A stretch of 14,123 bases of DNA, from assembly GCA_050014415.1 (NCBI GenBank), contig JBEKDJ010000104.1, forward strand, positions 1 to 14,123, in the 5' to 3' direction. The DNA is from JBEKDJ01 sp050014415. Its GTDB lineage: Bacteria > Desulfobacterota > BSN033 > UBA1163. The notes under the pieces are model-generated. The model saw nothing but the letters and a program-made list of their open reading frames with translations, had not been told where the DNA came from and did not search any database. A program made the position numbers and the translations under genes. Shown in pieces: positions 6,969 through 13,554 of the stretch (position 1 is the stretch's first letter; every line of letters starts with the position of its first letter).

Positions 6969-7506
6969 ATTGTTCACAAGGCACCCAGTAGTAGTCGAGT
7001 ACCGTATGAGTAGGGTTTTTTGTCCTGAACCGCGCCTTCACCTTCATTCCGATAGATGGTTTTCTGTACAGCAGATAACTCTTCGGGATGGTTGCCAGGC
7101 CCGGGATCTCTACATCGACTTGCCAATAGGGTGTGGAGAGTTCAATGCCCATTCCAGCATAAACGACCTCCGTAAAGGTATAGACCGTGCCGATTACTGG
7201 ATTGGGCAAAGTCTTCCATGTCATTTCGGTATGGCAGTCCGGACAGTGGGCTCGGGGTGGAATCCAGAGACGGTTTTCCGTGCAACTTCTGTTCGGGCAG
7301 CGTGTGGCCATCAATCTTCCTTGACTCAGGCCTTTGAAGAACGGGGATAGCATCCCATAAGTGTGAATGTGGGTAATGGATCGAGGCCATTCAATCACCA
7401 TTGCAGGTTCGCTTTGACGGATTCTTGTGGTCTCACCGATAAAGGCTGTTTCTGCCCTTTTGATTGCTCGGGCTTTTTTCTTTGCCTGCACCTTCTTCTT
7501 TGTCAT
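6967..7506 (-). CDS. DUF35 zinc-ribbon/OB-fold protein, partner of the thiolase
   Basis: Acyl-CoA-associated DUF35 protein (179 residues) that normally forms a complex with a thiolase-superfamily subunit, placing its OB fold against the CoA channel. A rubredoxin-like zinc ribbon is seen as Cys70, Cys75, Cys88 and Cys91, followed by a beta-rich OB fold (about 100-175). Characterised relatives include the DUF35 partners of archaeal acetoacetyl-CoA thiolase, of steroid aldolase Ltp2 and of benzoylsuccinyl-CoA thiolase (BbsA). The first 18 residues are unusually Lys/Arg-rich. ATG 7506 has AAGGAG (7517-7522) 10 bases upstream; an internal Met36 has none. It follows the thiolase gene by 44 bp, so the two are almost certainly co-expressed. 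Confidence 0.85.
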   Translation of the reverse strand: MTKKKVQAKKKARAIKRAETAFIGETTRIRQSEPAMVIEWPRSITHIHTYGMLSPFFKGLSQGRLMATRCPNRSCTENRLWIPPRAHCPDCHTEMTWKTLPNPVIGTVYTFTEVVYAGMGIELSTPYWQVDVEIPGLATIPKSYLLYRKPSIGMKVKARFRTKNPTHTVLDYYWVPCEQ

Positions 7507-7550
7507 CAGGACTTTTCTCCTTCACCCTGCCGTATGAAGCCATGCGGGGT

Positions 7551-8924
7551 TTACCAACTCTTTCTGAGAATGCCAGCGGTCACGTGAGAACCTACTCCAG
7601 CATGGGAGACCCACAGGGCCTGTCTACTCGCTTCTGGGATCTGCAGGCTCTGCCAATCCTTGGGTTTCTTCTTCCCCCATCTCTTCCAGATTTTGGGATC
7701 ACTATGAAATTTGTTGTATTTCTGCTGTAACTGCCATAGACACTCCGCCGCCTGAAAGATTCCAGTTGCACCCACAGCATGCATCGTTCCGATCAGCCCA
7801 CCCGATAGGTTGGAAGGGCATTTACCACCATAGTAAGCATCTCCAGATTCAATATAGTCCTGTTCCTGGCCGTAAGGTCTCAGCCCAATGTCTCCATAGG
7901 TCTGGAGGTCACTGATGGTGAATGCATCGTGAAGCTCCACTAGATCCAGATCCTCAATAGGATTTTGAATTCCAGCCATACGATAGACGAGCCAGGCTGC
8001 AAATCGGGACGCCAGGAAACTCTCAAATCCCGGATAACGAGCTCCCTCTTTGCCATAGAGATCTTTGTACATCTCCGGGGTTTCATGGGGAAGTAAGGGG
8101 ACTTCCATATGCCGACGATCAGCCACCCGCAGGGTATGAGTACCACCGCAGATAAACAGTTCACAGGGATGGTCAGATAGCTTATAGGCATTTTCTTCAT
8201 CACAGAGCAATATGCATGCCGAACCAACACTCATGGCACAGCATTCGAGAAAGCGCAGAGGATAAGCGGAGATAGGGCTGGCCAAGATGTCCTCGACGGT
8301 GTACTTTCCCGGTTGCTGCGCGTAAGGAGATGAACAGGCATAAAGGTGGTTCTTGACTGCTATTTTGGCCCGGGTGACTTCAGAGACATTGAAGGACCAG
8401 GAAAAGCGGTTTGCCATAGGGGCGTAGTAGGAAGAATAGATCCGGCCCAGCCGGGTTTCGAAATCCTTGCAGGCGGCAGTAGAGATGTAGAAATTGCCCG
8501 TCCGGGTATCTACTTCGTCCATGCGCTCCCAGCCGGCAGCCAGGGCGACGTTGGCATAGCCCGATGCGACGGCCATGGCCGCAGTGAGGACCGTGGACCC
8601 TCCGGTCGCGCCACCTGTCTTGATACCCACGTTATAGAGAGGGTCCAGACCCAAGTAGTCGTGGACCTTGGCTTGGCAAAGCAATTGATCCTGGAAATGG
8701 TCGGCAAACTCCCCATAGGCGGCAAAGTTGATCAATCCTTTAACCTCCAGCGGGTCCATTTTCAAATCATTTTCTTCTAACATCTGCTTGAAAGCGATCA
8801 TGACCAATTCTTCCAGTTTGTAATCGGGGAAATGCTTCCTGTAGGTCGTTGTTCCTCCAGCCACGACAAAGACTTTCCGATTCCATTTGGGAACTCGCAA
8901 GTTACCCTTTTTGAACGTGATCAC
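7551..8924 (-). CDS. Thiolase-superfamily (SCP2/SCPx-like) protein lacking the usual nucleophilic Cys
   Basis: 457-residue protein with the thiolase fold. C-terminal SCP2-thiolase motifs are visible: ELHDAF (330-335, His332) and GGLIGTMHAVGATG (375-388, His382), then SHAGVGSH (440-447). In the N-terminal half the expected CATG signature of the acyl-accepting Cys reads GATG: Gly105 in KTGGATGGS (102-110). It may therefore not do ordinary thiolysis. Options are an aldolase-like retro-Claisen role (as in Ltp2), a different nucleophile, or a scaffolding role. GTG is the start, with GGAGGAG (8930-8936) 5 bases before it. The DUF35 partner gene follows, and the acyl-CoA dehydrogenase precedes. The substrate is unknown. 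Confidence 0.85.
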   Translation of the reverse strand: MITFKKGNLRVPKWNRKVFVVAGGTTTYRKHFPDYKLEELVMIAFKQMLEENDLKMDPLEVKGLINFAAYGEFADHFQDQLLCQAKVHDYLGLDPLYNVGIKTGGATGGSTVLTAAMAVASGYANVALAAGWERMDEVDTRTGNFYISTAACKDFETRLGRIYSSYYAPMANRFSWSFNVSEVTRAKIAVKNHLYACSSPYAQQPGKYTVEDILASPISAYPLRFLECCAMSVGSACILLCDEENAYKLSDHPCELFICGGTHTLRVADRRHMEVPLLPHETPEMYKDLYGKEGARYPGFESFLASRFAAWLVYRMAGIQNPIEDLDLVELHDAFTISDLQTYGDIGLRPYGQEQDYIESGDAYYGGKCPSNLSGGLIGTMHAVGATGIFQAAECLWQLQQKYNKFHSDPKIWKRWGKKKPKDWQSLQIPEASRQALWVSHAGVGSHVTAGILRKSW

Positions 8925-8929
8925 TCCCG

Positions 8930-8936
8930 CTCCTCC
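8930..8936 (-). promoter_or_regulatory. Ribosome binding site before the GTG start of the thiolase gene
   Basis: GGAGGAG on the - strand, 5 bases before GTG 8924, which supports the non-ATG start. Confidence 0.75.
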
Positions 8937-9008
8937 AACGAAATAAACGCCAAATGCCGAAGTTCAAATGCCAAAGAACTTGAGTTTTGATGTTTGAGAC
9001 TTGCCAGT

Positions 9009-10163
9009 TTACTTCAATTTCCCGATCAAGGCTGATGCAATCGTATTCTTCTGAATCTCCTTCGTGCCTTCATATATCTCTGTGATTTTGGCATCCCGAT
9101 AGAAGCGCTCCACTTCGTATTCGGTGAGGTATCCGTAGCCTCCCAGAATCTGGACGGCCTCATCCGTGACCTCTACCGCTGTCCTTCCGGCAAACATCTT
9201 GGCCATGGAGGTCAGTTTTGGATCGATCCGCATCCGGTCATAGTTCCAGGCGGCCTTGTAGTTGAGAAGCCTGGCCGTCTCAATCTTGGTTGCCATATCG
9301 GCCAGCTTGTGTTGAGTGATCTGAAAATCGGCCAGTCTCCTTCCGAACTGGATCCTCTTCTGTGCACGGTCAAGGGCCCGATCGAAGGCCCCTTGAGCAA
9401 TGCCCAGGGCCTGCGCTGCAATCTCGATCCTGCTTTCATCGAAGAATTCCAGGACTTGATAGAATCCTCTATTCTCCACTCCGATAAGATGGGTGAAAGG
9501 CACTCTGACATCGTTGAAGGAGAGTTGGGCCGTCGAGGTCATTCGAATGCCCATCTTGCCTGTGATCTCTGTGGCCACGAACCCTTTTGTCCCTTTTTCG
9601 ACGAGAATTGTGGATTGACCGCGGTAAGGGGGCTTCGCATCGGGATCGGCCTGGCAGAGAACAACGAAGAAATCTGCGCGAGTTCCATTGGTGGTGAATG
9701 TCTTGGTTCCATTGATCACAAAGGAGTCCCCCTGTTTTAGCGCTGTTGTGGCCATCAGGGTGATGTCACTCCCGTGATCAGGTTCTGTGTAGGCGCCGGC
9801 AGAGATAAATTCCCCCCGGGTGATCGGAATGAGGTACTTCTCCTTCTGTTCCTGGGTTCCAAAACGAAGGACCACCTCTGAAGAGAAGTCAACCAGACTC
9901 AATGCGATCCCGACTCCAGAGTCTTGGCGACAGAATTCCTCAACGGCGAGGATATTTTCGAAAATTCCGTAACCCTTTCCTCCGTACTCCACAGGAAAGT
10001 GAATGCCTACGAACCCCGATTGGCAGGCCTTTTTCCAGAGCTCTTCAGGAAAGGTATGGGTCTGGTCCCACTCGAGGATCTTTTCTTTGTCAAACTCCCC
10101 TTGGGCAAACTCCCTCGCCGCTTTCTGGATGTTTTTCTGCCTTTCGGTCAATTCAAAATCCAC
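9009..10163 (-). CDS. Acyl-CoA dehydrogenase
   Basis: FAD enzyme making the alpha,beta double bond of an acyl-CoA and passing electrons to ETF. The 384-residue protein has the usual N-terminal helical, central beta and C-terminal helical domains. Motifs are AYTEPDHGSD (124-133), KTFTTNG (154-160), RIQFGR (270-275), QILGGYGYL (338-346) and YEGTKEIQ (364-371), where Glu365 fits the catalytic base of medium-chain-type dehydrogenases. Chain length or side-chain preference cannot be read. The start is GTG with GAGGT 6-7 bases upstream (10169-10173). It lies directly downstream of etfBA, its likely electron acceptor. Enzymes for 2-branched, aromatic or dicarboxylic acyl-CoAs (such as BbsG or glutaryl-CoA dehydrogenase) are alternatives. 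Confidence 0.92.
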   Translation of the reverse strand: MDFELTERQKNIQKAAREFAQGEFDKEKILEWDQTHTFPEELWKKACQSGFVGIHFPVEYGGKGYGIFENILAVEEFCRQDSGVGIALSLVDFSSEVVLRFGTQEQKEKYLIPITRGEFISAGAYTEPDHGSDITLMATTALKQGDSFVINGTKTFTTNGTRADFFVVLCQADPDAKPPYRGQSTILVEKGTKGFVATEITGKMGIRMTSTAQLSFNDVRVPFTHLIGVENRGFYQVLEFFDESRIEIAAQALGIAQGAFDRALDRAQKRIQFGRRLADFQITQHKLADMATKIETARLLNYKAAWNYDRMRIDPKLTSMAKMFAGRTAVEVTDEAVQILGGYGYLTEYEVERFYRDAKITEIYEGTKEIQKNTIASALIGKLK

Positions 10164-10184
10164 CTTTTACCTCGTGACAGTTCG

Positions 10185-10254
10185 GAGTAATGAGTTCGGA
10201 GAAAACCTCAAAAGAGTCATGAGCCGTTGGGTTTTGACTCCGAGCTCCTAACTC
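10185..10254. repeat. Imperfect palindrome after etfA, with CTCCGAAC-type repeat copy 2
   Basis: Inner arms 10192-10207 and 10230-10247 match at 16 positions with a 2-base bulge, around a 22-base loop. A further block (10185-10191 and 10248-10254) extends the stem imperfectly. The right arm includes the etfA stop codon (10248-10250). It could act as a transcript-end or processing hairpin between etfA and the dehydrogenase gene. There is no T tract, so full termination is unlikely. The segment 10179-10204 on the - strand repeats the element at 6936-6968. Confidence 0.6.
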
Positions 10255-11228
10255 TTCTTCAGATCTTTGACCTTCTCTTTCAATACAGGGACAAACTTGA
10301 ACAAGTCAGCCACGATACCATACTGGGCCACACCAAAGATAGGGGCTTTTGGATCTTTGTTGATCGCAATGACCGTCCCCGCACCTTTCATTCCTGCAAG
10401 ATGCTGAAAAGCACCACTAATGCCAATGGCAACGTATACTTTCGGTTTCACGGTCTTGCCTGAAGTCCCTACCTGACGGTCTTTAGGCAGCCACTTCTTA
10501 TCCACAATAGGCCTGGAACAGGAGAGGGCCCCTCCCAGCATGTCGGCCAACTCTTTCACAAGTGGAATATTTCCAGCCTCTTTGATTCCTCTTCCGACTG
10601 AGACCAGGATGTCGGCTTGGGTGATATCCACTTCACCCACTGCTGCTTCCACATACTGGAGAAAACGCTTGGCCAGGCCTTCATCGGTCAATGGAGAGGG
10701 AACAGAGACGATTTCACCCGGAAGGGGCTCCTTCTCAACGACGGGAAAAGCACCCGAGCGGAGGGTGACCATGTAGGGTCCGTTCTTCACAAAAGAGACG
10801 GCTGCATTGACTTTTCCTCCGTAGAGTTGACGGGTGAGTGCAAAGGTTTCTCCTGCCGCATCAATCCCCATGCAGTCTGTGGCAAGAGGCATCTTCAATT
10901 GAATAGCCAGGGCTGGAGCGATATCCATGCCCATGGCCGTATGTGGAACGAGGGTAAGAAGCGGCTTCCTCTCTGTGATGAGTTGGGTAAGAACTTTCTG
11001 ATAGGTCTCTGAGTTGAAGGCCTCAAGGCGATCATCTTCGACAAACAGCACCCGATTGGCCTTTGACTTGAGGGCTTCTGCTAGATTTCTTACCCCCTTG
11101 CCTAGAAGGGCGACCTCGATCTCTGCACTCATCCCCTCGGCCAATTGTCTTCCTTTGGAAAGGATTTCCCATGTGACGTCTCTCAATTCCCCCCGTCGAT
11201 GTTCTGCCAAGGCAAGGATCTTCTTCAT
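10248..11228 (-). CDS. etfA: Electron transfer flavoprotein alpha subunit
   Basis: FAD-binding subunit of ETF, which takes electrons from the acyl-CoA dehydrogenase. The 326-residue protein has the N-terminal ETF fold (1-190) and the C-terminal FAD domain, where VGRGIKEAGNI (about 210-220), GTSGKTVKPK (254-263) and GISGAFQHLAGM (269-280) are seen. The usual QTG of the FAD site reads TSG here, a substitution that keeps a hydroxyl residue. The ATG overlaps the etfB stop by one base (TAATG), with AAAGGAGGG just upstream inside etfB, indicating translational coupling. Confidence 0.95.
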   Translation of the reverse strand: MKKILALAEHRRGELRDVTWEILSKGRQLAEGMSAEIEVALLGKGVRNLAEALKSKANRVLFVEDDRLEAFNSETYQKVLTQLITERKPLLTLVPHTAMGMDIAPALAIQLKMPLATDCMGIDAAGETFALTRQLYGGKVNAAVSFVKNGPYMVTLRSGAFPVVEKEPLPGEIVSVPSPLTDEGLAKRFLQYVEAAVGEVDITQADILVSVGRGIKEAGNIPLVKELADMLGGALSCSRPIVDKKWLPKDRQVGTSGKTVKPKVYVAIGISGAFQHLAGMKGAGTVIAINKDPKAPIFGVAQYGIVADLFKFVPVLKEKVKDLKKS

Positions 11229-12019
11229 TAAACCAGCCCTCCTTTGTCTTTTAGAATGTCGAAAACCTTTAGCGCTACTTCTTCCGGTTTTCCATCCAAC
11301 ATCACTGCCCCTTCGCCGACTGGGGGAAGAAACACTTTTTCCAATCGTATGTCGGAACCTGAGAGGCCGACTTCTTCAGCCTCCAGATTGATATCGGAAA
11401 TCCCAAGGGTCTTGATCTCTTTCTTAGCGACCTTCCGGATGCCCATGATTGAGACATAACGGGGTTCATTGATTCCAGTTTGAATGGTTAGGAGAGCCGG
11501 AAGGTCGACTTCAACTACTTCCTCTAATCCCCCTTCCAGCTCTCGATGGGCCTTCACCTTCTTATCCTGGACTTCGAGACGGTTGACGAGAGAAACATGA
11601 GGAATTCCCAAGATCTCGGCCAAGGCAACCCCTACCTGTCCATATCCGTCATCTTCAGCTTGTACGCCTGTGAAGACAAGGTCATGAGGAATCTTTCGAA
11701 TCGCTTCTGCTAAAACCTTTGCCGTGGCGAAACCATCCGATCCCCCAAAAGCAGGATCAGTCAATCGTAGGGCATCATCCGCGCCCATGGCCAGACATTT
11801 CCGGAGGGATTCATTCGATTCCTCCCCTCCCATGGAAATCACCGTTACTGTTCCGCCCATTTTCTCCTTCAGCAGTATGGCTTCTTCGATAGCGTAACTA
11901 TCCCATTCATTGAGATCGAATACCAATCCGCTCTTTTCAATGTCTTTTCCTGATTTGTCGATGATCACGTCCGCATCTGTTGTTTCCGGGACCCTCTTAA
12001 TACAGACGATAATGTTCAT
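11228..12019 (-). CDS. etfB: Electron transfer flavoprotein beta subunit
   Basis: Partner of EtfA, binding AMP (or a second flavin in bifurcating forms). The 263-residue protein shows GVQAEDDGYGQVG (118-130) of the nucleotide site and the EtfB signature LEGGLEEVVEVDLPALLTI (161-179) with GINEPRY (182-188). ATG 12019 has AAAGGAGG (12027-12034) 7 bases upstream. It is the first intact gene of the etfBA-dehydrogenase-thiolase block. The oxidoreductase expected to take electrons from this ETF is represented only by a relic immediately upstream. Confidence 0.95.
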   Translation of the reverse strand: MNIIVCIKRVPETTDADVIIDKSGKDIEKSGLVFDLNEWDSYAIEEAILLKEKMGGTVTVISMGGEESNESLRKCLAMGADDALRLTDPAFGGSDGFATAKVLAEAIRKIPHDLVFTGVQAEDDGYGQVGVALAEILGIPHVSLVNRLEVQDKKVKAHRELEGGLEEVVEVDLPALLTIQTGINEPRYVSIMGIRKVAKKEIKTLGISDINLEAEEVGLSGSDIRLEKVFLPPVGEGAVMLDGKPEEVALKVFDILKDKGGLV

Positions 12020-12078
12020 TCAATTTCCTCCTTTCTCGGAACCCTCTCTCCCCTCTTTAGCTGTCGGTTCAACCCATC

Positions 12079-12186
12079 TCATCCCATCGCCTCCACGAGT
12101 AACTCCGTCAAATCCATCACCTTGATTTTTTCTTCAAAGCCGGATGTCTTCGCAGCGTCTTCCAATGTCAAGACACACATTGCACA
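12079..12186 (-). pseudogene. 3' relic of an HdrD/GlpC-like Fe-S oxidoreductase (ETF:quinone oxidoreductase type)
   Basis: Thirty-five codons plus TGA read C-A-M-C followed by TLEDAAK and IKVMDLTELLVEAMG. This resembles the very C-terminus of CCG-domain Fe-S oxidoreductases, with the final CxxC and a Val-Met/Leu-Asp-Leu-x-Glu-Leu helix. An in-frame TAG (12187-12189) sits directly before the first Cys, and upstream lies the MerR gene, so the rest of the gene is gone. No ribosome site precedes the internal ATG at 12180. Genes of this type often stand next to etfBA in anaerobes and carry electrons from ETF to menaquinone. Recognition rests on a short match by eye and could be tested by a profile search. 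Confidence 0.6.
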
Positions 12187-12216
12187 CTAAATCTGGGGGA
12201 AAAAGGGGATAAGCTA

Positions 12217-12657
12217 CTAGTGATCCTCACTTCCCTCATCGATTTTGTCTCCCTTCTTGAAATCCTTTTCCGCACTTAATTTCTGGCAGATATTCTCGCG
12301 ATAGTCTAAGATATCTGCTTTTAATCTGATCAGGCTGTTGATGCGTTCGTCGATCTTTCCCACATGGTTGTCCAACAGCTGCAAGAGTCGGGGTGGCACT
12401 TTTCTATTCGTCCGGCGAATTTGGTAAATATCCTCCAACTCATGTATCTCCGAGAGAGTGAGGCCAAGGTATTTGAGTCTTTTGATGAATTTGAGCCGTT
12501 GGTAGTCGCTGTCCGTATAGACCCTTTTCCCCCCTTCGATCCGTTTGACCGAATTGAGGAGCCCGATCTCCTCATAGTACCGAATTGTCCGGGGGCTCAT
12601 CTCCAGAAGGCTAGCCAATTCACTGATTTTGGAGTATTTTAATCCTTCGATCTTCAT
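12217..12657 (-). CDS. MerR-family transcriptional regulator
   Basis: 146-residue regulator with an N-terminal winged helix-turn-helix (about 8-75): ISELASLLEMSPRTIRYYEE (11-30) and the wing GGKRVY (42-47). A dimerising coiled coil follows (about 80-130). There is no Cys cluster of the metal-sensing type (a single Cys near 124), so an organic or acyl-CoA effector is more likely. MerR proteins such as LiuR control acyl-CoA catabolism in other proteobacteria. It sits on the same strand upstream of etfBA and may regulate this cluster and itself (inference). The ATG is preceded directly by TGA and has no clear ribosome site. Its last codon is 30 bp from the Fe-S oxidoreductase relic. Confidence 0.88.
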   Translation of the reverse strand: MKIEGLKYSKISELASLLEMSPRTIRYYEEIGLLNSVKRIEGGKRVYTDSDYQRLKFIKRLKYLGLTLSEIHELEDIYQIRRTNRKVPPRLLQLLDNHVGKIDERINSLIRLKADILDYRENICQKLSAEKDFKKGDKIDEGSEDH

Positions 12658-12666
12658 TCACCAGCC

Positions 12667-12679
12667 TGGACATGGTCCA
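12667..12679. promoter_or_regulatory. Possible operator palindrome upstream of the MerR gene
   Basis: TGGAC-ATG-GTCCA, a perfect 5-bp dyad, lies 9 bases before the MerR start codon. A TTGACA (- strand, 12692-12697) lies 12 bases further upstream. No good -10 box is found at 17-19 bases from it (CATGTC or TGTCCA), so the promoter is speculative. MerR proteins do act on poor, long-spaced promoters with central dyads. Confidence 0.3.
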
Positions 12680-12733
12680 CCTAACGTCAGCTGTCAAGAT
12701 TGCCAAGAAAATAATCATCTCCAGCGTAAAAGG

Positions 12734-13399
12734 TTACTTGCCTACCGATAGTACTTCATGGCCTGCTTCTTCCAAATCCTTAACGATGTGTTCGTATTCT
12801 TCGATTCTTGCCCGGATTGCGGTGATCCTTTTACCATCCACAAGGAAAGACGGAGTAACAATGCTGATAATGTTGACCTCATATTTCTTGAACACTTCAA
12901 GTATCCCGAGCATGGCACCAGGCTTGTCTTCAAGGGAGATGGTCAGACGTGTCCCTTTCTGCTTGAGTCCAAAGATATCCACAAAGTGGGCTAAGACATC
13001 TGTCTTTGTAATGATTCCATACAGTTTCCCTTCTTCCAAAACAGGAAGGCACCCGATTTTGTGGTCGTGCATCAGTTGGACTGCTTCTTCAACAATTGTC
13101 TCAGGAGTGATCGTGATAAGCTTTTCCTTTGGGGTCATGAAAGCTGAAACTTGCAGTTTTCCCAAGAGATAATTGAGCTCCTGGATGCTGAGGAGATTCG
13201 CATTGGAAGGCGCCGCTTCCCGAATATCCCCGTCTGTGACAATTCCAACCAGGTGGTTGTGCTTGTCGACCACTGGAAGATGCCGGATCCCCTTCTCATG
13301 GATGAGATCTCGAGCTTCAAAAAAGGATGTGTCAGGACTAATAGTCACTGGATTTCTTTGCATCATCTCCCATGTAAAATCGCTGTAATGGATTTTCAT
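12734..13399 (-). CDS. CBS-CBS-ACT domain protein (AcuB-like)
   Basis: 221-residue probable ligand sensor. The first CBS motif (about 8-65) contains GIRHLPVVD and LVGIVTDGDIR. The second (about 82-140) contains AFMTPKEKLITI, IGCLPVLEEGKLYGIITKTDV. A C-terminal ACT domain (about 150-218) starts TRLTISLEDKPGAMLGIL. CBS pairs usually bind adenine nucleotides and ACT domains small metabolites. No catalytic domain is present, so it probably modulates a partner enzyme; AcuB-type proteins are linked to acetate/acetoin metabolism. ATG 13399 is chosen because AAGGAG (13405-13410) lies 5 bases before it; an upstream TTG in frame overlaps this site. It follows the adenylating-enzyme gene and may report on its product or on energy charge (inference). 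Confidence 0.88.
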   Translation of the reverse strand: MKIHYSDFTWEMMQRNPVTISPDTSFFEARDLIHEKGIRHLPVVDKHNHLVGIVTDGDIREAAPSNANLLSIQELNYLLGKLQVSAFMTPKEKLITITPETIVEEAVQLMHDHKIGCLPVLEEGKLYGIITKTDVLAHFVDIFGLKQKGTRLTISLEDKPGAMLGILEVFKKYEVNIISIVTPSFLVDGKRITAIRARIEEYEHIVKDLEEAGHEVLSVGK

Positions 13400-13404
13400 G
13401 GCTT

Positions 13405-13410
13405 CTCCTT
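13405..13410 (-). promoter_or_regulatory. Ribosome binding site of the CBS-ACT gene
   Basis: AAGGAG on the - strand, 5 bases before ATG 13399. It excludes the longer TTG-initiated frame. Confidence 0.75.
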
Positions 13411-13423
13411 TCTTCAATTCCTG

Positions 13424-13536
13424 TGAGGACTCGAGGGTTCAATGATTCGAGGGTGGAAGGTGGAACGTCGAAGTTGGGTCTAACCACCTTCTACACTCTA
13501 CCTTCCACTGTCTGATTACGATCCCTTGAATCCTCA
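13424..13536. repeat. 113-bp imperfect palindromic intergenic element
   Basis: Outer arms 13424-13440 and 13520-13536 pair at 14 of 17 positions. After a 12/11-base internal loop, inner arms 13453-13477 and 13484-13508 pair at 20 of 25, closing on a 6-base loop (GTCTAA). The element fills most of the 155-bp spacer between the ligase and CBS-ACT genes and would form a long hairpin in RNA. There is no T tract. Its form recalls REP/MITE-like elements. Confidence 0.7.
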
Positions 13537-13554
13537 GAAAGGTCAATTCGGAAT

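Noticed and set aside
8960..8981. AAGTTC/GAACTT hairpin upstream of the acyl-CoA dehydrogenase stop region
   Set aside because: Only 6 bp with a 10-base loop and no T tract; not sufficient as a terminator or regulatory site.
9309..9740. A 143-codon + strand frame opposite the acyl-CoA dehydrogenase
   Set aside because: Antisense to conserved dehydrogenase motifs, with no ribosome site.
12180..12189. In-frame TAG before the Fe-S relic read as a recoded (pyrrolysine) codon
   Set aside because: The codons upstream of the TAG (read as L-I-P-F-F-P-Q-I) show no similarity to the family, and the MerR gene follows within 30 bp, so recoding would not restore a protein.
13400..13417. TTG start extending the CBS-ACT protein by six residues
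   Set aside because: The extension overlaps the strong AAGGAG that serves ATG 13399.
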